Positions 49,549-58,123 are shown, numbered from the stretch's first letter. The stretch: DNA of 64,000 bases from Catellatospora sichuanensis (GCF_007483665.1 NZ_VIQO01000001.1:530507-594506), one strand, 5' to 3'. Notes: generated by a model not told the origin, from the sequence alone. Numbers and translations are program-made.

Positions 49549-49641
49549 TGTGTCGTCGCCCACAGCGGGGCGGCGGTGAAGCTCAGGTGGTTCGGTCACC
49601 GGTCGGTGACTGTGCCCACCGGTTTCCACTGCCGCTGCGCG

Positions 49642-50010
49642 TCAGTGGAAACTGTCGCCGCAGGCGCAGGAGCCGCCCGCGTTCGGGTTGTCGATGGTGA
49701 AACCCTGTGCGTCGATGCGGTCGGCGAAGTCGACGGTGGCGCCTGCCAGGTACGGCGCGCTCATCCGGTCGACGACGACCTCGACACCGTCGAACTCCTT
49801 GACGATGTCGCCGTCGAGCTCGCGCTCGTCGAAGAAGAGCTGGTAACGCAGGCCGGAGCAGCCACCGGGCTGGACCGCGACCCGCAGCCGGAGGTCGTCG
49901 CGACCCTCCTGCTCCAGCAGAGCCTTGACCTTGCCGGCCGCGACCTCGGTGAGGTTGATGCCGGTGGCTTCCGTCTTGCTGTCGGGCGTCGAGATGTCGG
50001 GCGTCGTCAC
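49642..50010 (-). CDS. erpA: A-type iron-sulfur cluster carrier
   Basis: A 122-residue HesB/IscA-type protein that inserts Fe-S clusters, equal to Rv2204c. The three cluster Cys are in PGGCSGLRY and GGSCACGDSFH. GTG 50010 has GGGGAG 6 nt upstream. Its location close to nadA (a 4Fe-4S enzyme) and to qcrA (Rieske) is consistent with a housekeeping role in cluster delivery. Confidence 0.9.
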   Translation of the reverse strand: MTTPDISTPDSKTEATGINLTEVAAGKVKALLEQEGRDDLRLRVAVQPGGCSGLRYQLFFDERELDGDIVKEFDGVEVVVDRMSAPYLAGATVDFADRIDAQGFTIDNPNAGGSCACGDSFH

Positions 50011-50096
50011 GTGGTGCTCCCCAAGCGTGAAGTGCTGATAATCCTTCGAGGTAACGCTAGCGCGCCCAGGTTTGATTCCCCAGAGCGCCTCACGGG

Positions 50097-50474
50097 CTAC
50101 TCGCCCAGTGTGGTGTTGATGACTGCGCGGTGCGTGGGCCGCGCCGCGGCGTGCCGTTCCCGCCCGGCCTCGGTGGGGTGCACGAACACCCCGCGCCGGT
50201 CGGACGTGCAGAGTTTGCGCTCCACCAGGCCGTCCTTCTCGAGACGGGCGACCGTGCGGGACAACGCACTCTGGCTGAGGTGGATCTGCTCGCCCAGCTC
50301 CTGCATCCGCAGGCCCGTCGCGCACTCGCCGCCGTCGACCAGCCGGTCCAGCACCTCGAACTCGCTCATGCCGAGCCGGTGCTGATCCTGCAGTGCGCTC
50401 TCCAGCGCGCACGAGAGCGCCGCGTACTGCCGGGACAGTTCGCGCCACGCCTTCACGGCCACCTCGTCGGGCAT
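50097..50474 (-). CDS. MarR-family transcription regulator
   Basis: A 125-residue winged-helix repressor-type protein (LSQSALSRTVARLEKDGLVERKLCTSDRRGVFVHPTEAG; recognition helix and wing). It is divergent from an MFS exporter and should repress it and itself in the absence of ligand. ATG 50474 has TAAGCT 6 nt upstream on its strand and no ribosome binding site. Confidence 0.9.
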   Translation of the reverse strand: MPDEVAVKAWRELSRQYAALSCALESALQDQHRLGMSEFEVLDRLVDGGECATGLRMQELGEQIHLSQSALSRTVARLEKDGLVERKLCTSDRRGVFVHPTEAGRERHAAARPTHRAVINTTLGE

Positions 50475-50480
50475 GACCGG

Positions 50481-50486
50481 AGCTTA
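50481..50486 (-). promoter_or_regulatory. -10 box, leaderless start of MarR gene
   Basis: TAAGCT on the minus strand, 6 nt before ATG 50474. Confidence 0.6.
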
Positions 50487-50511
50487 ACATGCAGGCGCAG
50501 TAAATGTGAAC

Positions 50512-50545
50512 GCATTATATGCTTGCACATTCAATGCACATGCAA
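50512..50545. promoter_or_regulatory. probable MarR operator region
   Basis: Clustered palindromes in an AT-rich patch: GCATTATATGC (50512-50522) and TTGCA...TGCAA (50523-50527 and 50541-50545) with a nested TGCA...TGCA. The second overlaps the -35 box TTGCAC (50523-50528) of the exporter, so binding would block transcription. Confidence 0.6.
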
Positions 50546-50546
50546 C

Positions 50547-50552
50547 TAATGT
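50547..50552 (+). promoter_or_regulatory. -10 box, leaderless start of MFS exporter
   Basis: TAATGT, 18 nt after -35 TTGCAC and 7 nt before ATG 50560. Confidence 0.65.
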
Positions 50553-50559
50553 ACGCGCC

Positions 50560-52038
50560 ATGTCCTCCACCGCGACGCTGTCGCCGCCCGCCCCTGCCGA
50601 TCCCTCGACGACCCCCGCGGACCAGCGCTGGACCCCGCGGTTGTGGGGCACGCTGCTGGTGCTGTGCGCGGTGCTCTTCCTCGACGGCCTCGACATCTCG
50701 ATGGTCGGCGTCACCCTGCCCGCAATCCAGGCCGACCTCGGCCTGTCCACCGCGACGCTGCAGTGGATCGTCAGCGGCTACGTGCTCGGCTACGGCGGTC
50801 TGCTCCTGCTCGGCGGCCGGACCGCCGACCTGCTCGGCCGGCGCCGCGTGCTGCTGGTCGCGCTGGCCGTCTTCGCGGGCGCGTCCGTACTCGGCGGCCT
50901 GGTCGAGGACGGCACGCTGCTGATCGCGACCCGGTTCGTCAAGGGCCTGGCCGCCGCCTTCACCGCGCCCGCCGGACTGTCCATCCTGACCACGACGTTC
51001 CCGGAGGGCCCGGTGCGCAACCGGGCGCTGGGCATCTACACCGTCTTCGGGGCCAGCGGCTTCTCGTCCGGCCTCATCCTGGGCGGGCTGCTCACCGAGA
51101 TCGACTGGCGGGTGACCTTCCTGCTGCCCGCGCCGCTGGCGCTGATCGCCCTGTTCGCCGGGCTGCGGTTGATCCCGCGCGACGGCGGCCGCAACCCCGG
51201 CGGTTACGACGTGCTCGGCGCCGCCACCTCCACCGGCGCGCTGCTACTGCTGGTGTTCACCGTCGTCAACGCCCCCGAGGCGGGCTGGACCTCGCCGCGC
51301 ACCCTCGGCTCGCTGGCCGTGGTCGCGGCGCTCGCCACCGCCTTCGTGGTGGCGGAGCGCACCGTGGCGCACCCGCTGGTGCGGCTGGGCATCTTCGCCA
51401 ACCGCAGCCTGGTGCGCGCCGACCTCACCGCGATGGCCGTCTCCGGCGGATACCTGAGCTTCCAGTTCATCGTCGCGCTGTACCTGCAGAACGTGCTGCA
51501 GTGGTCGCCGCTGCAGATGGCGCTGTCGCTGCTGCCCGCCGGTGTCATCGTGGCGAGTTCCGGCCCGCTGGTCGGCAGGTTGATCACCCGGTACGGCACC
51601 CGGCGGCTGATCGCGCTGGGCATGGTCGCGTTCGTCGCCGCGTACGCCCTGTTCCTGCGCGCGGGGCCGGAGCCGGAGTTCCTCACCGTGATCCTGCCGA
51701 CCGCGCTGCTGCTCGGACTGGGCTTCGCGCTGTCCTTCTCCGCCCTGAACGTGCAGGCGACCAGCGGTGTCGCCGACGACGAGCAGGGGCTGGCCTCCGG
51801 GCTGGTGCAGAGCTCGTTCCAGGTCGGCGGGGCGGTCGCGCTGGCCGTCACGTCGGCGGTGGTCGGCGGCGGTGCCATCGTGCCGGGGCGCCTGCCGGAC
51901 ACCTTCCTGGCCGCCATCGGCCTCGTCACCGCGATCTCCCTGCTCGGCCTGCTGGCGGCCGTGCTGGGCCGATCCGACCGCACGTCCGCGGCCGACTCCG
52001 CCGAGGAGCGGTTCCTCGCGCCGGAGAACGCGGCCTGA
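50560..52038 (+). CDS. DHA2-type MFS drug exporter
   Basis: A 492-residue, 14-helix proton-driven exporter. Motif A-like GGRTADLLGRRRVLL follows helix 2, and the C-motif-like GASGFSSGLILGG is in helix 5. Control by the divergent MarR protein suggests export of a toxic aromatic or antibiotic. ATG 50560 is supported by a leaderless promoter; an earlier in-frame ATG at 50506 lies inside the operator and is rejected. Confidence 0.88.
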   Translation: MSSTATLSPPAPADPSTTPADQRWTPRLWGTLLVLCAVLFLDGLDISMVGVTLPAIQADLGLSTATLQWIVSGYVLGYGGLLLLGGRTADLLGRRRVLLVALAVFAGASVLGGLVEDGTLLIATRFVKGLAAAFTAPAGLSILTTTFPEGPVRNRALGIYTVFGASGFSSGLILGGLLTEIDWRVTFLLPAPLALIALFAGLRLIPRDGGRNPGGYDVLGAATSTGALLLLVFTVVNAPEAGWTSPRTLGSLAVVAALATAFVVAERTVAHPLVRLGIFANRSLVRADLTAMAVSGGYLSFQFIVALYLQNVLQWSPLQMALSLLPAGVIVASSGPLVGRLITRYGTRRLIALGMVAFVAAYALFLRAGPEPEFLTVILPTALLLGLGFALSFSALNVQATSGVADDEQGLASGLVQSSFQVGGAVALAVTSAVVGGGAIVPGRLPDTFLAAIGLVTAISLLGLLAAVLGRSDRTSAADSAEERFLAPENAA

Positions 52039-52039
52039 G

Positions 52040-52092
52040 GAAGTAAGGGCGCCTGCTCAACGGACATCCCGTTGAGCAGGCGCCCTTACTTC
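52040..52092. terminator. 24-bp perfect bidirectional terminator
   Basis: Arms 52040-52063 and 52069-52092 pair perfectly over 24 bp with a 5-nt loop; the outer part is GAAGTAAGGGCG. It starts 2 bp after the MFS stop and ends 9 bp before the convergent glycerate kinase stop. Confidence 0.9.
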
Positions 52093-52100
52093 TCGCTAGC

Positions 52101-53240
52101 TCAGCGGGACCACTGGCCGGCCAGGCGGGTGGCCAGTTCGCGCAGGCCGCGGGCGGGTTCGGCGAGGGCCAGGTCGACGCTGCCGAAGTGGTCGACCAGG
52201 GCGTACGCCTCGGTGACGCCCGCCGCGCCCTGCTCGCGGCGGCCGGTGGTGACCCGGCCCGCCAGCACCACGCACGGGACGCCGAGGTCACGGGCGGCAC
52301 CGGCCAGGCCCGAGATGGCCTTGCCGCGCAGTGACTGGTGGTCGAACGAGCCCTCCCCGGTGATCACCAGGTCGACGTTCTCCAGCACCTCGTCCAGGCC
52401 GGTCAGCTCACGGACCAGGTCGATGCCGGAGGCGACCGTGCCGCCCAGCGCCAGGACCGCCGCGCCGAGGCCGCCCGCCGCGCCGCCGCCGGGCAGCTCG
52501 GCGAGCTTGGCCGGGCAGCCCGGCAACTCCCGCTCCAGCACCGCGGCCCAGTTCGCCAGGGCGGCGTCGAGCACCGTCACGTCCTGCGGGCTCGCGCCCT
52601 TCTGCGGGCCGTACACCGCGGACGCGCCGTGCAGGCCGGTCAGCGGGTTGTCGACGTCGGTGGCGGCGATCAGCTCGACGCCCTCCGGAAGCAGGCTCAC
52701 ACCCTCCCCGAGGGCGAGGGAGACGCAGGCGGTCAGGGCCGCGCCACCGGGGGCCAGCGGCTCGCCGGCAGCGTCCAGGCCGACCGCGCCCAGCGCGGCG
52801 AGCAGCCCCGCACCGCCGTCGTTGGTGGCCGAGCCGCCCAGCCCGATCACCACGCGCCGGGCGCCGTGCGCCACCGCGGCCTCGATCAGGGCGCCGAGGC
52901 CGTACGAGGAGGCCGTCCTCGGGTCCCGCTCCCCCGGCTCGACGAGGTGCAGGCCGCAGGCCTGCGCGCTCTCCACGTACGCGGTGGCCGCCTCGTCTCC
53001 GGCGAGTAACACCGCGCCGAGGACCGGGCGGCCCAGCGGGTCGGTCGTGTCGACCTCGACCAGCTCGCCGCCGACCGAGGCGTGCAGCACCTCGACGAAG
53101 CCGGGGCCGCCGTCGGCGATGGGGCGGCAGATCAGCTCGTCCGCCGGGACGACCTCCTGCCAGCCCTCGGCGACGGCCTGCGCCGCCTCCACCGCGGTGA
53201 GCGTGCCGGCGAACTTGTCGGGACAGATCAACACTCGCAT
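52101..53240 (-). CDS. glycerate kinase
   Basis: A 379-residue GarK/GlxK-type glycerate kinase making phosphoglycerate from glycerate, equal to Rv2205c by position. Motifs: CPDKFAGTLTAVEAA at the start, RPIADGGPGF, GLGGSATNDGGAG and ITGEGSFDHQSLRGKA. ATG 53240 has TATCGT 6 nt upstream and no ribosome binding site; the longer frame to 53330 crosses the divergent region and is rejected. Confidence 0.92.
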   Translation of the reverse strand: MRVLICPDKFAGTLTAVEAAQAVAEGWQEVVPADELICRPIADGGPGFVEVLHASVGGELVEVDTTDPLGRPVLGAVLLAGDEAATAYVESAQACGLHLVEPGERDPRTASSYGLGALIEAAVAHGARRVVIGLGGSATNDGGAGLLAALGAVGLDAAGEPLAPGGAALTACVSLALGEGVSLLPEGVELIAATDVDNPLTGLHGASAVYGPQKGASPQDVTVLDAALANWAAVLERELPGCPAKLAELPGGGAAGGLGAAVLALGGTVASGIDLVRELTGLDEVLENVDLVITGEGSFDHQSLRGKAISGLAGAARDLGVPCVVLAGRVTTGRREQGAAGVTEAYALVDHFGSVDLALAEPARGLRELATRLAGQWSR

Positions 53241-53246
53241 GGCTGC

Positions 53247-53252
53247 ACGATA
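53247..53252 (-). promoter_or_regulatory. -10 box, leaderless start of glycerate kinase
   Basis: TATCGT on the minus strand, 6 nt before ATG 53240. Confidence 0.6.
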
Positions 53253-53456
53253 GTGACCCACCCCGGCGGTGCGGGTGACCGGCGTGACCGCGTCCCACGA
53301 CCGGCGCCGGACCCCGTGGCCGCCGGGCACGCCGCACTCGGACCGCCCGCGACCGGTTCGCCCCCGTGCGGGTCACGCCGGAGCACTCGCGCCGTGGGGC
53401 AGGCCACAGCCGTGCGGGCGAGCCTGCCGTGCCGGGTTGGTGCGACGATGGGACAC

Positions 53457-54599
53457 GTGACTGCTCCCGTACTGCTGCTGCTCGGCCGCGGCAAGGACTC
53501 GAACTCGGAACGCGGCGTCGACTGCCCGGGCGACCTGCCCGCGCCCAGCGACCCCGGCCTGGTCGAGCGCGCCGCCGCCGCCAAGGCCGCGCTCGGTGAC
53601 CGGGTCTTCGTGCTCGGTCACCACTACCAGCGCGACGAGGTCATCCAGTTCGCCGACGTGACCGGCGACTCCTTCAAGCTGGCCCGCGAGGCCGCGGCCC
53701 GGCCCGACGCCGAGTTCATCGTGTTCTGCGGCGTGCACTTCATGGCCGAGTCGGCCGACATCCTCACCACCGAGGCCCAGCGCGTGGTCCTGCCGGACCT
53801 GGCCGCGGGCTGCTCCATGGCCGACATGGCCGTGCTGGAGCAGGTCGAGCAGTGCTGGGATCTGCTGAGCGACCTGGGGATCGCGGATTCCGTGGTGCCC
53901 GTCACCTACATGAACTCCTCCGCCGACATCAAGGGCTTCGTCGGCCGCAACGGCGGCGTGGTCTGCACCTCCTCCAACGCCAAGCGCGCGCTGGACTGGG
54001 CGTACGCCCAGGGTGAGAAGGTGTTGTTCCTGCCCGATCAGCACCTGGGGCGCAACACCGCGGTGCTGGAGATGGGCTACTCGCTCGACGACTGCGTGCT
54101 CTACGACCCGCACAAGCCCAACGGCGGCCTGACCGACCAGCAGCTGCGCGACGCCAGGATGATCCTGTGGCGCGGCCACTGCTCGGTGCACGGCCGGTTC
54201 ACCCTGGAGAACGTGCTGGCCATGCGCGAGCAGGTGCCGGGCGTCAACATCCTGGTGCACCCGGAGTGCCGCCACGAGGTGGTCACCGCGGCCGACTACG
54301 TGGGCTCGACGGAGTACATCATCAAGCAGCTGGAGGCGGCCGAGCCCGGCTCGGCGTGGGCCGTCGGCACCGAGCTCAACCTGGTCCGCCGACTGGCCGC
54401 CGCGCACCCGGACAAGCAGGTCATGTTCCTGGAGAAGACGGTCTGCTACTGCTCCACGATGAACCGCATCGACCTGCCGCACCTGGTCTGGGCGTTGGAG
54501 GAGCTGGTCGCGGGGCGGGTGCCCAACCAGATCACGGTCGACCCCGACACGGCGCACCATGCCCGGGTGGCGCTGGATCAGATGCTGGCCCTGCCGTAG
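53457..54599 (+). CDS. nadA: quinolinate synthase
   Basis: A 380-residue [4Fe-4S] enzyme of NAD synthesis that condenses iminoaspartate with dihydroxyacetone phosphate. Landmarks: VLGHHYQRDEVIQFAD, FCGVHFMAESADIL, HPECRHEV and CYCSTMNRIDL with the cluster Cys residues. nadB and nadC are not adjacent. GTG 53457 is chosen because a GACGAT box lies 7 nt upstream; ATG 53448 is equally in frame. A 14-bp hairpin terminates it. Confidence 0.93.
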   Translation: MTAPVLLLLGRGKDSNSERGVDCPGDLPAPSDPGLVERAAAAKAALGDRVFVLGHHYQRDEVIQFADVTGDSFKLAREAAARPDAEFIVFCGVHFMAESADILTTEAQRVVLPDLAAGCSMADMAVLEQVEQCWDLLSDLGIADSVVPVTYMNSSADIKGFVGRNGGVVCTSSNAKRALDWAYAQGEKVLFLPDQHLGRNTAVLEMGYSLDDCVLYDPHKPNGGLTDQQLRDARMILWRGHCSVHGRFTLENVLAMREQVPGVNILVHPECRHEVVTAADYVGSTEYIIKQLEAAEPGSAWAVGTELNLVRRLAAAHPDKQVMFLEKTVCYCSTMNRIDLPHLVWALEELVAGRVPNQITVDPDTAHHARVALDQMLALP

Positions 54600-54616
54600 G
54601 CGGCTGGTTACTCTCT

Positions 54617-54651
54617 GTACGAGCGCCGCGTCCGAATCGCGGCGCTCGTAC
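54617..54651 (+). terminator. hairpin terminator of nadA
   Basis: Perfect 14-bp arms (54617-54630 and 54638-54651, GTACGAGCGCCGCG) with a 7-nt loop, 17 bp after the stop. Confidence 0.85.
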
Positions 54652-54732
54652 TCATTTAAGCTTGCCGTGTATTCCGTCACACATCACGCAGCGCTATGCT
54701 GCCGGGGTTTGCTTTTCACTCGCGCCACACCC

Positions 54733-54738
54733 AGGAGG
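54733..54738 (+). promoter_or_regulatory. ribosome binding site fixing the TTG start of murA
   Basis: AGGAGG five nt before TTG 54744; it is the only signal deciding this start. Confidence 0.8.
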
Positions 54739-54743
54739 TCGCC

Positions 54744-56072
54744 TTGTCGGACGACGTGCTCATCGTCAGCGGAGGTAGCCCGCTCAAGGGCGAGGTGCGG
54801 GTTCGTGGGGCCAAGAATCTGGTCTCCAAAGCCATGGTCGCCACCGTGCTGGGTGAGAGTCCGAGCCGCATGTACGACGTCCCGCGCATCCGCGACGTGG
54901 AGATCGTGCGCGGCCTCCTGGAGCTGCACGGCGTCAAGGTGACCAACGGCGATCTCGACGGGGAGCTGCGGTTCGACCCGTCCAACGTCGAGCGCGCCGG
55001 CGTCGACGAGATCAACGTGCACGCCGGCTCCAGCCGCATCCCGATCCTGCTGTGCGGCCCGCTGCTGCACCGGCTCGGCCACGCGTTCATCCCGGACCTG
55101 GGCGGCTGCCACATCGGCCCGCGTCCCATCGACTACCACCTGGAGGCGCTGCGGCGCTTCGGTGCGGTCGTCGACAAGACCCCGGAAGGCCTGCACCTGT
55201 CCGCCCCGGACGGCCTGCACGGCATCAAGTACGAGCTGAACTACCCGTCGGTCGGCGCGACCGAGCAGATCCTGCTCACCGCCGTGCGCGCCGAGGGCGT
55301 CACCGAGCTGAGCAACGCCGCGGTCGAGCCCGAGATCATCGACCTGATCTGCATCCTGCAGAAGATGGGCGCGATCATCAAGGTGCACACCAACCGGGTG
55401 ATCGAGATCCAGGGCGTGCCGCGCCTGGCCGGGTTCTCGCACCGCCCGATCCCGGACCGCATCGAGGCCGCCAGCTGGGCCTCGGCCGCGCTGGCCACCC
55501 GGGGCGACATCACCGTCAAGGGCGCCCGCCAGGCCGACATGACCACGTACCTCAACGTGTTCCGGTCCATCGGCGGCGAGTTCGAGATCGACGACAACCC
55601 GGTCGACGGCGGCATCCGCTTCTGGCACCCCGGCGGCGACCTGCGCCCCGTCGCGCTGGAGACCGACGTGCACCCCGGCTTCATGACCGACTGGCAGCAG
55701 CCGCTGGTCGTGGCGCTGACCCAGGCCAACGGCCTGTCCGTGGTGCACGAGACGGTGTACGAGAAGCGCTTCGGCTATACCAACGCGCTGAACCAGATGG
55801 GCGCGCACATCCAGGTCTTCCAGGACTGCCTCGGCGGCACCCCGTGCCGGTTCGGCCGGATGGGCTTCCGCCACAGCGCGGTCATCGCCGGCCCGGCCAA
55901 GCTGCACGCCACCGACCTGATCATCCCGGACCTGCGGGCGGGCTTCAGCCACCTCATCGCGGCCCTGGCCGCCGAGGGCACCTCCCGGGTGCACGGCGTC
56001 GACCTGATCAACCGCGGCTACGAGGACTTCGAGGGCAAGCTCGCCGGCCTCGGCGCCACCGTCTCCCGCTGA
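54744..56072 (+). CDS. murA: UDP-N-acetylglucosamine 1-carboxyvinyltransferase (MurA type)
   Basis: First committed step of peptidoglycan synthesis, transfer of enolpyruvate from PEP to UDP-GlcNAc; 442 residues. The catalytic Cys is kept in DLGGCHIGPRP, and the substrate Lys-Asn in RGAKNLVSKAM. The start is a TTG at 54744, decided by a perfect AGGAGG at 54733-54738; upstream frames lack any signal. The family often has two copies in actinobacteria, so it may be a second MurA. A 23-bp perfect hairpin follows. Confidence 0.9.
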   Translation: MSDDVLIVSGGSPLKGEVRVRGAKNLVSKAMVATVLGESPSRMYDVPRIRDVEIVRGLLELHGVKVTNGDLDGELRFDPSNVERAGVDEINVHAGSSRIPILLCGPLLHRLGHAFIPDLGGCHIGPRPIDYHLEALRRFGAVVDKTPEGLHLSAPDGLHGIKYELNYPSVGATEQILLTAVRAEGVTELSNAAVEPEIIDLICILQKMGAIIKVHTNRVIEIQGVPRLAGFSHRPIPDRIEAASWASAALATRGDITVKGARQADMTTYLNVFRSIGGEFEIDDNPVDGGIRFWHPGGDLRPVALETDVHPGFMTDWQQPLVVALTQANGLSVVHETVYEKRFGYTNALNQMGAHIQVFQDCLGGTPCRFGRMGFRHSAVIAGPAKLHATDLIIPDLRAGFSHLIAALAAEGTSRVHGVDLINRGYEDFEGKLAGLGATVSR

Positions 56073-56128
56073 CCGCCCCCCCGGCACCACCCGCCGCGGC
56101 CGCCGCGCCGTCCGGCCCCCGCTTTCCA

Positions 56129-56192
56129 TAGACGTTGGCCTATCACATCGAAAATCGAGGCGATCGAATTCGATGTGATAGGCCAACGTCTA
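56129..56192. repeat. perfect 23-bp AT-rich intergenic hairpin
   Basis: Arms 56129-56151 and 56170-56192 are perfect reverse complements over 23 bp, with an 18-nt loop containing further ATCGA motifs. It is much lower in GC than its surroundings and lies 57 bp beyond the murA stop. Confidence 0.9.
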
Positions 56193-56313
56193 TTTCGGGG
56201 AGCGGGTCCCGCGACGCGCGACGGCTGAGCGCGGGTGGGGCTGGTGGGGGCGGGTGCGAGCGGTTCATCACAGGTCGCCACGCGGTGGGCGTCGGCTGCG
56301 GCCGCGGGTCGGC

Positions 56314-56319
56314 TACCCT
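56314..56319 (+). promoter_or_regulatory. -10 box, leaderless start of DUF3043 gene
   Basis: TACCCT ends 6 nt before GTG 56326. Confidence 0.6.
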
Positions 56320-56325
56320 TGCTGC

Positions 56326-56952
56326 GTGCCGTTGTTCTCCCGCAAGACCACTGACGTTCCCGCCGAGGCCGCGGCCTCCGAGCCCGAGGGCTCGGAGATC
56401 GTGCGCGCGTCGCGCTCGTACACGCCCGCCAAGGGCAAGGCGACGCCGAAGCGCACCGAGGCCCAGCGCCGCAAGGCCGAGCCGCCGCCGGCGAACCGCC
56501 GCGAGGCGCTCAAGCGCGCCCGCGAGAAGTCGCGGGCCGAGCGGGCCGAGTCCATGGCCGGCATGAAGGCAGGCGACGAACGCTTCCTGCTGCCCCGGGA
56601 CAAGGGACCGGAGCGGCGGCTGGTGCGCGACTACGTCGACTCCCGGCGTACCGTCGGCACCTGGTTCTTCGGCGGCGCCTTCCTGATCTTCTTCCTGATC
56701 CAGGTCCGCGACCCGCGTATCGCGGCGGCTGCCAACATCATCTGGCTGCTGCTGGCGCTGGCCGTGATCGTCGACAGCATCTTCATCTGCCGCAAGGTCA
56801 AGAAGCTGATCAAGGAGAACTACCCCAAGACCACCCAGCGCATGGGCTCGCTGTACATGTACGCGGTCATGCGCGGGATCACGTTCCGCCGTATGCGGAT
56901 GCCGAACCCGCAGGTCAAGATCGGTGACCCGGTCGTCCCCACCAAGGCCTAG
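56326..56952 (+). CDS. DUF3043 family membrane protein
   Basis: A 208-residue actinobacterial protein. The first ~95 residues are charged and Lys/Arg/Glu-rich (KRTEAQRRKAEPPPANRREAL), followed by PRDKGPERRLVRDYVDSRR, two transmembrane helices (about 115-133 and 137-156) and a basic tail. Function unknown. GTG 56326 is supported by TACCCT 6 nt upstream and no ribosome binding site. Confidence 0.85.
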   Translation: MPLFSRKTTDVPAEAAASEPEGSEIVRASRSYTPAKGKATPKRTEAQRRKAEPPPANRREALKRAREKSRAERAESMAGMKAGDERFLLPRDKGPERRLVRDYVDSRRTVGTWFFGGAFLIFFLIQVRDPRIAAAANIIWLLLALAVIVDSIFICRKVKKLIKENYPKTTQRMGSLYMYAVMRGITFRRMRMPNPQVKIGDPVVPTKA

Positions 56953-57032
56953 GACATCCGTACCGCCGGAGTCGGGATAGCCGGATCTGCCCGGCCGTCC
57001 CGGCTCCGCTTGGCGTCGGACGCACGGCCGGG

Positions 57033-57347
57033 TCAGGGCAGGCCGGCGAGCCGGAGCAGGGCGGCGCTGACGGCCGCCGCGACCACGACCACGACGAACG
57101 GTGCCTTCCGCCAGGCCAGGACCGCGCCGACCAGCACGCCCAGCGGACGGGCGACGCCGACGGACAGCCGTCCCGCCTCGGTGAACACCGCGGTCGCGAC
57201 CAGTGCGGCGAGCAGCGTCGTGGCGGCGATCGGCAGCAGGTGCCGCAGGCGTTCCGGCAGCACCAGGCGGTCGTGCAGCAGCACTCCGGCGATGCGGGTG
57301 GCATAGGTGCCCACGGCCAGCGCGAGGACGACCAACAGCATCGTCAT
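57033..57347 (-). CDS. azlD: AzlD-type branched-chain amino acid exporter subunit
   Basis: A 104-residue membrane protein with four helices, the small subunit of AzlCD/BrnFE exporters for branched-chain amino acids. ATG 57347 overlaps the azlC stop (ATGA), the usual arrangement. The sequence VGTYATRIAGVLL and the terminal hydrophobic Val/Ala-rich helix are typical. Confidence 0.88.
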   Translation of the reverse strand: MTMLLVVLALAVGTYATRIAGVLLHDRLVLPERLRHLLPIAATTLLAALVATAVFTEAGRLSVGVARPLGVLVGAVLAWRKAPFVVVVVAAAVSAALLRLAGLP

Positions 57348-58123
57348 CGCGACCCCCGCGGCGCCTGCGTGTCGAGCGCGGCGGCCCCGTCCTGGTGCGC
57401 GGCCGGCTCGGGCCCGACCACCCGCACCGCATCGGCCGGGGCACCCGCGGCCCGCGCAGACGGGGTGGGCAGCAGCAGGGCCGCGCCGACGCCCAGCAGC
57501 GCCGCCAGCACCGGCAGCCCCGCCGGGAGCAGGGGCGTCGTGGCGACAGCGAGCAGCGAACCGGCGATGGCGGCGGCACGCGTCGCACGGTCGCGCAGTG
57601 ACGGCAGCAGCAGGGCCAGCAGGCCCGCCGGGAACGCCGCGTCGAGCCCGTACACGGCGGGGTCGCTGACGGCGCCGCCCAGCGCGATGCCGATCAGCGT
57701 GCCGACGTTCCAGGTCACGAAGATGGTCAGGCCGACGGCCCAGAACGCCCGCGCCCGGCGTTCGGGGTGGCGCTCGGCCAGCGCGAACGCCGTACTCTCG
57801 TCGATCACCAGATGCGCGCCGGCGAACCGGGCGGGCTTGCTCCTGCCGATCGCGGGCCCGACGGCCAGCCCGAACGGCAGGTGGCGCGCGTTGATCAGCA
57901 CGCCGCCGGCCACCGCGGCGATCGGGCTGCCGGTCATCAACGCGACCGCGAGGAACTGGGAACCGCCGGCGAAGACCAGCACCGACATCGACGCGGGCAC
58001 CCAGGCGGGCAGTCCCGAGGCCACCGCGATCGCGCCGAACGACAGGCCGATGACGCCCGTCGCGGCACCGATCGCCGCCGCGTCGCGCCACAGCACGGCG
58101 TCACGACCGTTCGCCTGCCGCAT
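57344..58123 (-). CDS. azlC: AzlC-type branched-chain amino acid exporter subunit
   Basis: A 259-residue membrane protein (about seven helices), large subunit of the AzlCD exporter. GLSFGAIAVASGL, FAGGSQFLAVAL and NARHLPFGLAVGP are diagnostic. ATG 58123 is preferred to GTG 58135 because GAGGTGA lies 7 nt upstream. The C-terminal ~40 residues form a cytoplasmic Ala/Pro-rich tail. Confidence 0.88.
   Translation of the reverse strand: MRQANGRDAVLWRDAAAIGAATGVIGLSFGAIAVASGLPAWVPASMSVLVFAGGSQFLAVALMTGSPIAAVAGGVLINARHLPFGLAVGPAIGRSKPARFAGAHLVIDESTAFALAERHPERRARAFWAVGLTIFVTWNVGTLIGIALGGAVSDPAVYGLDAAFPAGLLALLLPSLRDRATRAAAIAGSLLAVATTPLLPAGLPVLAALLGVGAALLLPTPSARAAGAPADAVRVVGPEPAAHQDGAAALDTQAPRGSR

Noticed and set aside
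50060..50090. GTTTGATTCC-like stretch resembling a tRNA T-loop
   Set aside because: No acceptor, D- or anticodon stems can be folded around it.
50506..50559. Upstream in-frame ATG at 50506 as start of the MFS exporter
   Set aside because: It would place translation start inside the operator and promoter; the -10 box fits a start at 50560.
1907..56192. The repeated hairpins as a CRISPR array or insertion sequence ends
   Set aside because: They are single, dispersed and intergenic, with no regular spacers, cas genes or transposase between or near them.
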